From Terribacillus aidingensis (GTDB lineage: Bacteria; Bacillota; Bacilli; Bacillales; Amphibacillaceae): a stretch of DNA of 64,000 nt. The notes under the pieces were generated by a model. It saw only the letters and a list, made by a program, of their open reading frames with translations, was not told where the DNA came from and did not search any database. Below are positions 16,706-26,554 of the stretch, piece by piece (position 1 is the first letter of the stretch; the number at the start of each line of letters is the position of its first letter). Made by a program: the position numbers and the translations under genes. Where the stretch lies: contig NZ_OBEK01000002.1 of assembly GCF_900215625.1 (NCBI RefSeq), positions 356,676 through 420,675 on the forward strand. The letters run 5' to 3'.

Positions 16706-18238
16706 ATGAGTCTGTTTGATAAGCGAAGTGCTTTTCAAGTGCTAGGCAACCTATCCCAAAAGCCTTCTTTACTTGATGATAAGCAATACAGATTAAATAA
16801 AGATGACTTCAATGCAGCAGACGAATCTGCCTTCTATATGATTATTTTTGGAGCTATACATAATCTGTACAATGAGGGGCTAGAAGAGGTTGATGCAATT
16901 GCAATAGATAATTTTTTGAGTAGTTATGAGAAGCAATATAAAGTTTTTAATGAAAACAACGGAGCTCAATACATTCAAGAGGCCATTAATCAGTCTCACT
17001 TACGTAATTTTGAATATTATTACAAACGATTAAAGAAATTTAGTCTACTGAGGCACTATGTTGATCAAGGCATAGATGTTAGTGATATCTATGATGATTC
17101 AATTGTTGATCCTAGAGAATCAGAAGTACTGATGGCCGAATTTGATAAGAAGTCTGTTGCGGATATAATCAGCGATATTGACCGGCGAATCTTCCAGGTA
17201 ACTAAAAAATTTGTTGATTCTACAGATTCAGAGAGGATGCATGCTTCAGAAGGAGTTAAGGAACTGCTAAATAAATTTAAAGAAACTCCTGATTACGGAA
17301 TTTCTTTGATTGGAAACTACCAAAATACTATCTTTCGTGGTGGTAAATTAAAGACATTGAGTCTTAGATCAGCACCCTCTAACTTAGGTAAAACACGTCT
17401 TGCTTTAGGTGAAGCTGCAGATATGGCAATTGATGAAATGTACGATTGGAAGAAGAAGGAGTGGTTGAAACGTGGCAATACAGAAAACGTCTGCTTCATA
17501 ACCACCGAGAACGAGGCTGATGAGTTGCAACCTACGCTTCTTGCTTATATCTCTGGTGTAGCTGAAACAAAGATTAAAGATGGTGATACTACAGAAGAGG
17601 AAGATGAGATCCTACAAAAAGCTGTAGAAGTCTTAGAAAGAACTAATTTTCAAATTGCTTACATTCCTGACTTCGATATGCAGCAGATTGAAACAGAGAT
17701 CAAAGATCAGATACTCGAGAATAATATACAGTATATCTATTTTGACTACATACATATTAGCCTTCAAATACTCACAGAGCTTGCTGAGGCATCCAACGGC
17801 ATGAAGATGCGTGAAGACATGGTCCTCTTTATGTTTATGAACAAACTCGATCAAATTAGAAAGAAATATAATGTCTTCATTAAGACAGCAACGCAGGTAA
17901 ATGGTGAATGGAAAAACGTACAGAATGCTGATTCAACACTACTTCGAGGATCAAAAGCTCTAGCCGATAAAGCAACTTCTGGGATGATAGCTCTATCTCC
18001 AACAAACAAGGATCTAGAAGCTATACAACCTATACTCAAGAATGGTTTTTATCCTGGAGCTCCTAATGTTGTTTACCACATTTACAAGAATAGACATACA
18101 AAGTTCAAGGACATGAAACTATGGCTGTATGTGGACTATGACACTATGCGTCAGCACGAACTATTCTTAACAACAAATAACTATGAGATGGTAGACATAT
18201 CTCCAACTAACATACAGGCCATGGCAACTGCAGAATAG
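16706..18238 (+). CDS. DnaB-type replicative helicase
   Basis: It has 510 residues. An N-terminal helical domain (to about 180) precedes a RecA-type motor with Walker A SNLGKTR near residue 227, a Walker B region IQYIYFDYIHI near 340 and a late KNRHTKF segment typical of DnaB-family arginine-finger loops. Ribosome site AGAGGTG lies before the ATG. It sits between a zinc-finger gene and the primase, in the order of the SPbeta yor replication genes. It would unwind phage DNA at the fork and interact with the primase. Confidence 0.8.
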   Translation: MSLFDKRSAFQVLGNLSQKPSLLDDKQYRLNKDDFNAADESAFYMIIFGAIHNLYNEGLEEVDAIAIDNFLSSYEKQYKVFNENNGAQYIQEAINQSHLRNFEYYYKRLKKFSLLRHYVDQGIDVSDIYDDSIVDPRESEVLMAEFDKKSVADIISDIDRRIFQVTKKFVDSTDSERMHASEGVKELLNKFKETPDYGISLIGNYQNTIFRGGKLKTLSLRSAPSNLGKTRLALGEAADMAIDEMYDWKKKEWLKRGNTENVCFITTENEADELQPTLLAYISGVAETKIKDGDTTEEEDEILQKAVEVLERTNFQIAYIPDFDMQQIETEIKDQILENNIQYIYFDYIHISLQILTELAEASNGMKMREDMVLFMFMNKLDQIRKKYNVFIKTATQVNGEWKNVQNADSTLLRGSKALADKATSGMIALSPTNKDLEAIQPILKNGFYPGAPNVVYHIYKNRHTKFKDMKLWLYVDYDTMRQHELFLTTNNYEMVDISPTNIQAMATAE

Positions 18239-18240
18239 GG

Positions 18241-19377
18241 GTGAGACCTCTGAGGATTGATAAGGATTTTGCGGACTCTCTAAAGGAAAAAATGACCGAA
18301 GAAGACATACACAAGATTTTGCTAGATTTAGGGAGCAAAGAACCGGAGCAGGACAAAAATGGTGACTTAAAGTTCACTACAGTTTGTCATGGGGGAACCA
18401 AACATAAACTTTACTACTATCACGAATCCAGACAATTCCATTGTTATACAGATTGTAGCGATAACCTTGATATCTATGAAGTTGTAATTAGGACAAAAAA
18501 AGAACAAGGAGTAGACGTTACTTTTCCTAAGGCCGTTGAGTATGTATCTAGAGTAACGGGTAAGACTCGTGGCTTTGGGTACACAGGCTTGAAAAGTAAT
18601 AAGGACTTGATTAATGATTGGGATTTTATTAGCAAATTCTCGCGTAAAGCTAAAAGTGACAGAACTCTCCCTAGCTATAATGAGAATGTTTTAGATGTAT
18701 TTATGTCACTTCCACATGAAAGCTGGCTAGAAGAAGGCATAAGCTACGAGACGATGGAGAAATACGAGATTGGATATTACTTTCGAGAGAAAGAAGAGGG
18801 CATAGTAATTCCTCATAGAGATATCAACGGTCGACTAATTGGTATACGCCGGAGGAGCATGATACAGGAGCAAGTGGATGCTGGATACAAATACATGCCT
18901 CTAACAGTAGGGAATACAATGTACAACCATTTAGTAACTGCTAATTTGTACGGCTTAAACCATACAGCAGAAGCAGTTAAGCGTTTAAGAAAACTAATGA
19001 TATTTGAATCTGAGAAGTCTGTGCTTAAATGCCAAGATTTTTATGGAGAATTGAACTTTACAACAGCTATTTGCTCGAGCAATATATCTGATTTTCATCG
19101 AGACATTGCTACATCTCTAGGTATTGAGGAAGTTTTTATTGCGCTAGACAAAATGGGATATGAGGAAGATGAAGAGAAATTTGAAAAGAAAGAGCAAGAG
19201 TATCAGGAACGGATCCTAAAGTTCGCCAAGAAGTTTGCACCCTATTGCAGAGTCTATGTATTGTGGGATGACGAAGGGCTCCTTGACTGGAAAGACAGTC
19301 CGGCAGATCGTGGAAAAGAAGTATTAGAAGAAATGATGAAGAATAAGACAGAGATTACTATGGAGGGAGCAATTTAA
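18241..19377 (+). CDS. DnaG-type primase
   Basis: The 378-residue protein has a CHC2-like zinc motif near the start (VCHGGTKHKL then HCYTDC). A TOPRIM domain shows the expected acidic triad: E in FESEKSVL, D in VFIALDKMGY and D-x-D-type residues in VLWDDEGLLDWKD, followed by SPADRG. It therefore should make RNA primers on ssDNA. GTG 18241 starts two bases after the helicase stop, and its end overlaps the next ATG by one base, so helicase, primase and exonuclease are coupled. Confidence 0.75.
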   Translation: MRPLRIDKDFADSLKEKMTEEDIHKILLDLGSKEPEQDKNGDLKFTTVCHGGTKHKLYYYHESRQFHCYTDCSDNLDIYEVVIRTKKEQGVDVTFPKAVEYVSRVTGKTRGFGYTGLKSNKDLINDWDFISKFSRKAKSDRTLPSYNENVLDVFMSLPHESWLEEGISYETMEKYEIGYYFREKEEGIVIPHRDINGRLIGIRRRSMIQEQVDAGYKYMPLTVGNTMYNHLVTANLYGLNHTAEAVKRLRKLMIFESEKSVLKCQDFYGELNFTTAICSSNISDFHRDIATSLGIEEVFIALDKMGYEEDEEKFEKKEQEYQERILKFAKKFAPYCRVYVLWDDEGLLDWKDSPADRGKEVLEEMMKNKTEITMEGAI

Positions 19378-21092
19378 TGCAGTATAAGCTTATTGGAGAT
19401 AATAACATTAAAAAGCCTTTAGAAACGGTTCTTAGCAATAGAGGGGTAAAAAACTTGGAAGGTTTGATAGATGCCAATGAGAATAATGAACACCATTATT
19501 CGAAATTAAAGAACATGTCTAGGGCAGTTGCTTTATTGCTAAAACACGCTAAAGAGAAGAACAAAATTTTTATTCAAGCTGATAGTGATGCCGATGGTCT
19601 TACAAGTACTGCAATTCTCTTAAACTACCTTAAGCGAGCTTTTCCAAAGCTGGAGATTCAGTATAGGCTTCAGGATGGGAAAGAGCATGGAGTACTAGTG
19701 GAAACTATACCTGAGGACGTAAAATTAGTTATTATACCTGACGCAGGATCTAGCCAGTACGAAGAGCATAAGCAACTGTATGACAAGGGTATAGATGTAT
19801 TAGTTTTAGATCACCATGAAACTGAAAAAGAGTCCCAGCATGCGGTAGTTGTAAATAATCAGCTATCACCGAATTATCCAAACAAGGCTCTTACAGGGGC
19901 GGGAATAGTCTATAAATTCACACAGGCTTTGGATGCGGAATTAGGCAAGAACCATGCAGAGCGCTACTTAGATTTAGTTGCAATTGGTAATATTGCAGAT
20001 ATGGCTGATTCGAGAGACCTTGAAACAAGGTTTTACATGAAAAAAGGACTCAGTAAAATACGCAATCCATTAGTTAAGGTATTGTTTAAAAAGGTAGAGT
20101 TTAGCACCGGCGGTGAAAAGACCATAACCAATGTACAGTTCTATGTTAACCCACTTATCAACGGAGCAATTCGAATTGGAACTATGGAAGAAAAGGATCA
20201 GCTCATGAGAGCTTTACTGGAGTCTAAGGAGACAGTACCTTATAAGAAGCGCGGCAGCAACGTTGAAGAAATGGTTCCGATTACTCAAAACACTGCACGG
20301 CTTCTTACTAATCTGAAAGCAAAGCAAAAGCGCATAGTCGATAAAGCTACTAATGAAATACAAGAGCGGATAATTGAAAAAGGCTTGCTTAACAACAAGA
20401 TTTTGATCATCTACATAAATGATATTCTGGATAAAAAACTGACTGGATTAGTGGCCAATCGGCTAGTAAAACTACATAAAAGACCTGTTTTATTAGCTAG
20501 ATTGATGGATAATGACACTCTAGGAGGATCGGTAAGGGGCTATGAAAAAGGATACATAAAAGATATTAAGAAGTTTCTTACGGACACAGGCTTGTTTAAT
20601 TACTGTGAGGGGCATGCCAACGCACATGGATTCTCGATTGAGATAGACAATTTAGTTAAAGTAAATGAAATAGCCAATGAGCTTCTAAAAGATGTGGAAA
20701 TTGACAGCGGGGAAATTGAGGTTGATTTCGAAATTCCAGCTGATAAAATAAAGCCATTGTTTATCAAAGATTTACATAGTTATAGAGAGCACTGGGGACA
20801 GAATGTGGAAGCTCCTTTATTAGCTGTTACTGACTTGGAAGTTAATAAGGATGAGATTTATCTTAATGGTAAGCAGAAGAATGTTATTAAGTTTACTGTT
20901 AATGATGTGTCCTACGTCAAATTCTTTTCTAATGAAGAAGAGTACGAGGAGCTAGTAAGCCATGGTGATCACTTGATTCTAACTATCATTGGAAAGCCAG
21001 ATGTCAATGAATACAATGGAGTCAAAACAGCACAAGTTCTAATTGAGGATTTTGAAGTTAAGGCAGCAAAGAAGAAAAGATACATTTTCTAG
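19377..21092 (+). CDS. RecJ-like DHH single-strand exonuclease
   Basis: The 571-residue protein carries DHH phosphoesterase motifs: DSDADGLTST near residue 68, VIIPDAG, VLDHHETE near 147 and IGNIADMADSRD near 201. A DHHA1-like part with GGSVRGY and GHANAHGFSI follows, and the C-terminal OB-like segment resembles RecJ. SPbeta has a similar gene, YorK, directly before its polymerase. It would degrade or process 5' ends of ssDNA in replication or repair. Confidence 0.8.
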   Translation: MQYKLIGDNNIKKPLETVLSNRGVKNLEGLIDANENNEHHYSKLKNMSRAVALLLKHAKEKNKIFIQADSDADGLTSTAILLNYLKRAFPKLEIQYRLQDGKEHGVLVETIPEDVKLVIIPDAGSSQYEEHKQLYDKGIDVLVLDHHETEKESQHAVVVNNQLSPNYPNKALTGAGIVYKFTQALDAELGKNHAERYLDLVAIGNIADMADSRDLETRFYMKKGLSKIRNPLVKVLFKKVEFSTGGEKTITNVQFYVNPLINGAIRIGTMEEKDQLMRALLESKETVPYKKRGSNVEEMVPITQNTARLLTNLKAKQKRIVDKATNEIQERIIEKGLLNNKILIIYINDILDKKLTGLVANRLVKLHKRPVLLARLMDNDTLGGSVRGYEKGYIKDIKKFLTDTGLFNYCEGHANAHGFSIEIDNLVKVNEIANELLKDVEIDSGEIEVDFEIPADKIKPLFIKDLHSYREHWGQNVEAPLLAVTDLEVNKDEIYLNGKQKNVIKFTVNDVSYVKFFSNEEEYEELVSHGDHLILTIIGKPDVNEYNGVKTAQVLIEDFEVKAAKKKRYIF

Positions 21093-21121
21093 TTGATATA
21101 AGTAAAATAAAATTATATAAT
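21093..21121 (+). promoter_or_regulatory. Promoter with the repeat in its spacer, before polymerase gene
   Basis: TTGATA and TATAAT are exactly 17 bases apart, with the repeat AAGTAAAATAAAAT inside the spacer. It reads into the polymerase gene. Confidence 0.6.
21100..21113 (+). repeat. 14-bp phage intergenic repeat, exact copy
   Basis: AAGTAAAATAAAAT, 31 bases before TTG 21145. Confidence 0.7.
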
Positions 21122-21144
21122 ATTAAAATAAGGGAGATGGTTGA

Positions 21145-24100
21145 TTGCAAGAACAACTAATAGGCTGCCACTGCCATTCTGATAAGAGTAATATACGACT
21201 TCTCGATTCGACTAACAGAGTCAGTGATCTGCTAAAAACAGCAGTGCAATTAGGATATAAGGGATTGGCTATTACGGATCATGAGGTATTGTCAGCACAT
21301 GTAGAAGCTATCCAGACAGCAAGAGAAATGAAGGCACAAGGCAAGATGGATGCTGACTTTAAATTAATCCTAGGTAACGAAGCTTATCTTGTTGATTCCT
21401 TGGAAGAAGTGAGAGATAACTATCAGTCAGGTGTAACTAAGTTCCCACACTTTATCATGCTAGCAAAAGATGCAGTTGGGCATGAACAGTTGAGAATTCT
21501 TAGCAGCCGTGCATGGAGCAATTCTTTCTTTACAGGAACTATGGAAAGAGTGCCAACCGTAAAAGCTGATGTTGAAGAGATAGTTCGTGGTAATCCAGGG
21601 CATCTCATTGCTACGAGCGCGTGCTTGGGAAGCGAGCTTAATATTTACATATTGGCCTTAAATCAGGCTGAGCAAGATGAGGATGAAACCTTAGTAAATG
21701 AAATAAAAATTAAATTGAACAACCATATCAATTGGTGTGTTGATGTTTTCGGTAAGGATAACTATTTCTTTGAGTTACAGCCAGCTTTAAGCGAAGAACA
21801 GATCATTGTTAATAAGAAACTATTGGAGCTTTCACTAGCCTACGATATCAAGAAAATCGTAGCTACTGATGCGCATTTCCTTCGTCCAGAGGATAGGGTT
21901 GTACATGAAGCATATCTTAACTCAAAGGATGGAGATAGAGAAGTAGCAAGTTTTTATGAAGCATGTTTTTTACATACTACTGACGAGATCTACCAGCGGA
22001 TGGATTACATAGCGAAGGAAGAAGTTTCGGAGTTAATTGCTAACACAATGCTCATCGGAGATATGATCGAAGAATATACGATAGAGCATGAGCCCATTAT
22101 ACCGAAGATGGAACTGCCGGACTTTGAAGTAAGGCATCTATTTGAGCCAGCGTATGGCAAGTATGTATACATTGACAAAATGGCTCATTCAGAAGAAGAG
22201 CAAGATAGGTATCTTATAAAGCTACTAGAAGACGGTTTTGACGATAAGCTTAGAAAGCCTAATCTAAGCAAGGAAGAGTTTCATATTATGTTAAACCGTT
22301 TGAACACAGAGCTTGGCGATCTATGGGAGATTGGGGCTAAACTTAAGCAAAGTATGCCTTCCTACTACGTTACCATTTTAGAAATTATTAATATCATTTG
22401 GGACGATGAATGTGGTGGCAATAGTTTAGTTGGAGCAGCAAGGGGTTCTGCTGCAGGGTTCTTGGTTAATTATCTCTTAGATATTACTCAAGTGAATCCA
22501 ATCCAATATGACCTTCCTGAATGGCGTCACATTCATAAATCACGGCCTGACTTACCAGATATTGATATTGATACAGAGGGAGCTAAACGGCAACAAATCC
22601 TCAAGGCACTTAAAAATCGTTTTGGGAATGATCGAGTACTGCAGATTGCTACATTTGGCACGGAGGGCTCCAAGTCTGCATTGCAAACTGCGTGCAGAGG
22701 CTTGGGTATTGATAGTGATATAGCTCAATATCTAAGTGGAATGATTCCATTTGAGCGAGGATCAAATTGGTCTTTGAAAGATTGTTTTGAAGGTAATGAG
22801 GAGAAAGGTAGAAAACCTATAAAAGACTTTATTCGAGAAGTCGAAAGCTATCCTAACCTAAGAGAGACTGCCTTAAAGATTGAAGGTCTAGTTAATAAGA
22901 GATCTAGTCATGCTGCAGGGGTAATTATCTTCAATGATGTATTCACAAAAACAAACGCTATGATGAAGACGCCAAAGGGTGCTGCTATAACTCAGTTTAA
23001 TATGGGAGATACAGAAGCCATGGGGTCAGTAAAGTTTGACTTGTTGACCATTGAGGCGCTCGACAAGATAAGAGTTACTCTTGATCAATTGCTAGAACAT
23101 GAAGAGATTGAATGGCAAGGTAACTTGAGGGCTACTTATAACAAGTATATTCATCCCGACGTATTAGAATATGATGATCCAAAGCTATGGGAGATGGTCG
23201 GTAACGGCGAAGTAATGGATCTATTCCAGTTTTCAACTCAAGTTGGCCATCAAACGGCCATCAAAGTAAAACCTAAGAATGTCCTGGAGGCAGCTGTAGC
23301 AAACTCTCTCATGCGCCTTATGGCTGATGAAGGGGAACAGCCGGTTGATATATATGTGAAGTTTAAAGACGATATCTCCTTGTGGTATAAGCAGATGAAG
23401 GACTATGGGCTAAGTAACACCGATATCACAGTCATGGAGAAGTATCTAAAAGAGATATACGGAGTAGCCGATACACAAGAAGTTGTTATGCAGATGGTAA
23501 TGGACGCGAAGATTGCCGGTTTTAGCATCAAAGAATCTAACCAGTTAAGAAAAGCCATAGCTAAGAAAAAGGAAAAGGTTCTTAAAGAAGTTAAAGAGCT
23601 CTATTACTCGAAAGGAAAGAAGCTTGGAGCTTCAGACGAATTACTAAATTACGTATGGGATGTACAGTTCAAGCGACAGTTTGGATATTCGTTCTCCTTG
23701 CTGCATACTTTAGCTTATTCAATTATCGCGCTTCAGGAGCTTAACCTTAATTACAATTATAATCCGATCTATTGGAATACAGCTTGTCTTACTGTCAATA
23801 GCGGCGGGGTTGAAGATGAGAATGATTCGGGTAATACTGCTTCCACAAATTATGGAAAAGTTGCTGCAGCAATAGGAAACATACGTCAAAGAGGAGTAAA
23901 AGTTGATCTACCTGACATTAACAAAGCCAAGTTTGGGTTTACTCCAGATGTTAAGAATAATTCGATTGTCTTTGGATTAAAAGGGATGCATGGTATAGGG
24001 GATCAAGTAGTTCATGATATCATATCTAACCGGCCGTATAATTCCTTTGATGACGTACTAGAAAAACTGTATAAAACTAGTATTTTAAAGAAAGGTCACA

Positions 24101-25065
24101 TTATACAGTTGATCAAGGGGGGATGCTTTGACGGATTTGGAAAACGTGAAGACATTATGAAACAATTTATTACTCTGATCTCTGAGCCTAAAACGAAGCT
24201 TACCATGCAAAATATTAATATGATGATTGAACGCGAATTACTGCCAGAGAAGTTTAATTTAAATGTGCGGTTCTACCGATTCAAAACTTATATTAGTAAG
24301 AGAGTACATAAGACAATTGCAAAACCCAAGGACAGATTATTCCTATTGGATGATATGTCATCTCAATTTTTGAACACTCACTTTGATGACGAGTGTATAG
24401 TTGATATGCATGAAGGAGAATTGGTTGTCTCAGAGAAAGCATTTAAAAAACAGTACGATAAGCTCATGGAACCAGTTAAACAATGGCTGGAAAGCCCTGA
24501 AGCCCTAGCCCTCCTGAACATTGATTTACTTAACTCAGAATGGGAAAAGTACGCATCGGGTTCCTTAAGTAGATGGGAAATGGATTCTTTGTCTTATTAT
24601 TATCATGAGCATGAATTGTCTGGTGTGAATAGAAGTAAATATAGCATTGAAAACTTCTTTGATCTACCTAAAGAACCAATTAAAGGTAGACCTTATACGT
24701 GGCGAGGCAAGCAACTATATGAATATGAAATAACTCGAATCATTGGAACGGTGCTAGACCGAGACAAAACTAAACATACTGTCACACTTTTAACACCTGA
24801 TGGAGTTGTAACTGTGAAAATGTATGGTGGAGCATTTGGACACTATAATCGCCAGATTTCCGACAAGGTTGGAGACAAGAAGCAAGTGATAGAAAAATCC
24901 TGGTTCACAAGAGGTAATATGTTGCTCTTTTCTGGTTTTAGAAGAGGCAATAACTTCATACCAAAAGTCTACAAGCAGTCTATATTCGCACATACTGTGG
25001 CCAAGGTGGACTCCCTCGACCTAGATGGCAACTTGAGTATTACAACTGAAAGGGTTCAGATTTAG
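21145..25065 (+). CDS. DNA polymerase III alpha subunit, DnaE type (YorL-like)
   Basis: A full-length 1306-residue family C polymerase. The N-terminal PHP domain begins GCHCHSDKSN and has AITDHEV. The palm has ARGSAAGFLVNY near residue 434, the catalytic PDIDID at about 470-475 and the third carboxylate in VKFDLL near 632. A helix-hairpin-helix region (GLKGMHGIGDQV) lies near 945 and an OB-like domain at the C-terminus. No 3'-5' exonuclease insert is seen, so it is DnaE rather than PolC. With helicase, primase and SSB it would give the element its own replication fork. TTG start with ribosome site GGGAGA. Confidence 0.88.
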   Translation: MQEQLIGCHCHSDKSNIRLLDSTNRVSDLLKTAVQLGYKGLAITDHEVLSAHVEAIQTAREMKAQGKMDADFKLILGNEAYLVDSLEEVRDNYQSGVTKFPHFIMLAKDAVGHEQLRILSSRAWSNSFFTGTMERVPTVKADVEEIVRGNPGHLIATSACLGSELNIYILALNQAEQDEDETLVNEIKIKLNNHINWCVDVFGKDNYFFELQPALSEEQIIVNKKLLELSLAYDIKKIVATDAHFLRPEDRVVHEAYLNSKDGDREVASFYEACFLHTTDEIYQRMDYIAKEEVSELIANTMLIGDMIEEYTIEHEPIIPKMELPDFEVRHLFEPAYGKYVYIDKMAHSEEEQDRYLIKLLEDGFDDKLRKPNLSKEEFHIMLNRLNTELGDLWEIGAKLKQSMPSYYVTILEIINIIWDDECGGNSLVGAARGSAAGFLVNYLLDITQVNPIQYDLPEWRHIHKSRPDLPDIDIDTEGAKRQQILKALKNRFGNDRVLQIATFGTEGSKSALQTACRGLGIDSDIAQYLSGMIPFERGSNWSLKDCFEGNEEKGRKPIKDFIREVESYPNLRETALKIEGLVNKRSSHAAGVIIFNDVFTKTNAMMKTPKGAAITQFNMGDTEAMGSVKFDLLTIEALDKIRVTLDQLLEHEEIEWQGNLRATYNKYIHPDVLEYDDPKLWEMVGNGEVMDLFQFSTQVGHQTAIKVKPKNVLEAAVANSLMRLMADEGEQPVDIYVKFKDDISLWYKQMKDYGLSNTDITVMEKYLKEIYGVADTQEVVMQMVMDAKIAGFSIKESNQLRKAIAKKKEKVLKEVKELYYSKGKKLGASDELLNYVWDVQFKRQFGYSFSLLHTLAYSIIALQELNLNYNYNPIYWNTACLTVNSGGVEDENDSGNTASTNYGKVAAAIGNIRQRGVKVDLPDINKAKFGFTPDVKNNSIVFGLKGMHGIGDQVVHDIISNRPYNSFDDVLEKLYKTSILKKGHIIQLIKGGCFDGFGKREDIMKQFITLISEPKTKLTMQNINMMIERELLPEKFNLNVRFYRFKTYISKRVHKTIAKPKDRLFLLDDMSSQFLNTHFDDECIVDMHEGELVVSEKAFKKQYDKLMEPVKQWLESPEALALLNIDLLNSEWEKYASGSLSRWEMDSLSYYYHEHELSGVNRSKYSIENFFDLPKEPIKGRPYTWRGKQLYEYEITRIIGTVLDRDKTKHTVTLLTPDGVVTVKMYGGAFGHYNRQISDKVGDKKQVIEKSWFTRGNMLLFSGFRRGNNFIPKVYKQSIFAHTVAKVDSLDLDGNLSITTERVQI

Positions 25066-25075
25066 GAGGTATAAC

Positions 25076-25804
25076 ATCGGAAGTAAAATAAAATGTAATT
25101 TGATGATCGTTGGAGGTATGTTGGGGGTAGTTGGAGTAAGTCTTATGCTACCTGATCAGGAATTAGCGGAACATCCACCGCCCAGTTACTTGGCTTCCAG
25201 TATGGGAGCCGAGGTGCTGGAAAAAGGTAGTCCTCATAAGCTTGAGCAGCCAGTGCCGATTAGCAAAATGATGGATGAGGTGAAGCGCTTAGAAAATGAA
25301 CAGCGACTCGAGAGAGCTCGAAAAGCAGTAGAAAAAAAGAGAAAGGGAGAGGAGAAGCGAAAGAAAGAGGAAGAGGAGAAGCGCAAAGCTGAGCAGGCAA
25401 AGCTGGCAGAAGTACAGAGAAGACTTGAAGAAAAGAAGAAGATGAGGGAGGGAGCAATGAATAGGAAGAGTAGTGAAAAAGTTGCGCAAGAGAATTCTTC
25501 AGTTACTATGGAAGCAACTGCATATACCAACGGCGTAGAAAGTACAGGAAAGCAGCCAGGTGATAAGGCTTATGGCATTACTGCAAGTGGAAAGCACACT
25601 CAAGAGGGGTTAACGGTGGCTTGCCCACGATCTTTTGGGATTGGGACTTGGGTAAACATAGAGGGCATTGGTGACAGACGCTGCGATGATACTGGCAAAG
25701 ATATAGTTGAGGGTAGAATCGATGTATATATGAGAAATCTTTCGGAAGCTCAAGAATTTGGTAGGAAAGCCGTCAAGGTCACAATATTAAACAAGGAGGG
25801 ATAA
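25076..25804 (+). CDS. Membrane-anchored coiled-coil 3D-domain protein (YorM-like)
   Basis: Domains in order: a short membrane anchor (MIVGGMLGVVGVSLML), a spacer, a Lys/Glu coiled coil (about residues 55-120) and a C-terminal 3D domain. The 3D domain shows TAYTNGVES, AYGITASG, G..V.I.G.GDRRCDDTG and IDVYM, matching the double-psi-barrel domain of wall-lytic transglycosylases and resembling SPbeta YorM. The start is unusual: AGGAGG at 25064-25069 is 6 bases before an ATC at 25076, which is open in frame and gives a basic N-terminus before the anchor. TTG 25100 and ATG 25103 lack a ribosome site. Confidence 0.7.
   Translation: MGSKIKCNLMIVGGMLGVVGVSLMLPDQELAEHPPPSYLASSMGAEVLEKGSPHKLEQPVPISKMMDEVKRLENEQRLERARKAVEKKRKGEEKRKKEEEEKRKAEQAKLAEVQRRLEEKKKMREGAMNRKSSEKVAQENSSVTMEATAYTNGVESTGKQPGDKAYGITASGKHTQEGLTVACPRSFGIGTWVNIEGIGDRRCDDTGKDIVEGRIDVYMRNLSEAQEFGRKAVKVTILNKEG
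25081..25094 (+). repeat. 14-bp phage intergenic repeat, exact copy
   Basis: AAGTAAAATAAAAT between a strong ribosome site and the first standard start codon of the 3D-domain gene. Confidence 0.65.
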
Positions 25805-25805
25805 T

Positions 25806-26315
25806 ATGAAAGATATGCTTATCTTCATTGAGGGAACAGACTGTAATTTTAAAAGTACAATAGCAGCAATTCTATCTGAAGAACTCAATTATAGCGTTAC
25901 AAAAGGATCTTCTTTTGAACTTGCTTCTAAAGGTAATAAGGAGCTGTATGTACATTTTAGAGCAATAGCAGACTTAGAGAAGGGAATTGTAGATCGCTAT
26001 ATTTACAGCAACTTAGTTTATGCTTCTAAGTATAGGGATTTTTCTATCATCAATAATACTCAGAAAGTACACCTGGAAAGCCTTCTCAAAGACAAAAGTG
26101 TAGTTCTATATCTGTTTGCAAGTGATGAGGTTGTACAACAGCGTATCGAACAAAGAGGAGACGAATACATAAATACTAAAGATATCTCCGAATTAAACAA
26201 GAGTTATTCAAAAGTTATGGAGTCATCAGGGATGACCGTATTGTCATTTGACACAAGTAAGAACAGTAGCATTGAAATTGCTGAAAGTGTTTTGAAATGG
26301 CTGAAGAGAACCTAA
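25806..26315 (+). CDS. Thymidylate kinase-like nucleotide kinase
   Basis: The 169-residue protein opens FIEGTDCNFKSTIAAIL, a P-loop in the place used by dTMP kinases (usually G-x-D-G-x-G-K-S/T). It has a VDRYIYSNLVY motif like the DR-Y of thymidylate kinases and an R-x-x-Q-R-G lid (QRIEQRGDE). The P-loop has F where Gly normally precedes Lys, so activity is uncertain. It adjoins the RNR and thymidylate synthase module and probably handles dNMP. It begins one base after the 3D-domain gene ends. Confidence 0.65.
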   Translation: MKDMLIFIEGTDCNFKSTIAAILSEELNYSVTKGSSFELASKGNKELYVHFRAIADLEKGIVDRYIYSNLVYASKYRDFSIINNTQKVHLESLLKDKSVVLYLFASDEVVQQRIEQRGDEYINTKDISELNKSYSKVMESSGMTVLSFDTSKNSSIEIAESVLKWLKRT

Positions 26316-26554
26316 GGACACTTGAAATCATTAAATCTCTTATACTTAGAAGCAATGGAAAAATTACCACAGAGAAGCAATTACTTCTTACATATTGGAT
26401 GAAGATAGACAATGTTAGCATGGACAAAACGAATATCATAACAATAGACTTCTTAGAAAAAGCGACAGACCCCTGTTACATACTAGACTCCTTATCGATG
26501 CTAGAAACTATTGAGGGGAGGCGCCTGCTAGGAAGTAAAAGAGGAGCAATATAA
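26297..26554 (+). CDS. Small phage protein, 85 residues
   Basis: It overlaps the kinase gene by 19 bases and its stop overlaps the next ATG. The sequence is helical (TLEIIKSLILRSNGKITTEK) with KATDPCYILDSLSMLE near the C-terminus. It looks like the small hypothetical proteins that sit in phage nucleotide operons. No function can be given. Confidence 0.55.
   Translation: MAEENLRTLEIIKSLILRSNGKITTEKQLLLTYWMKIDNVSMDKTNIITIDFLEKATDPCYILDSLSMLETIEGRRLLGSKRGAI

Noticed and set aside
25234-25530. Several leftward frames rich in Ser, Leu and Phe
   Set aside because: They are the complement of the Lys/Glu coiled coil of the 3D-domain gene; low-complexity AAG/GAG codons leave the opposite strand open. 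No ribosome site.
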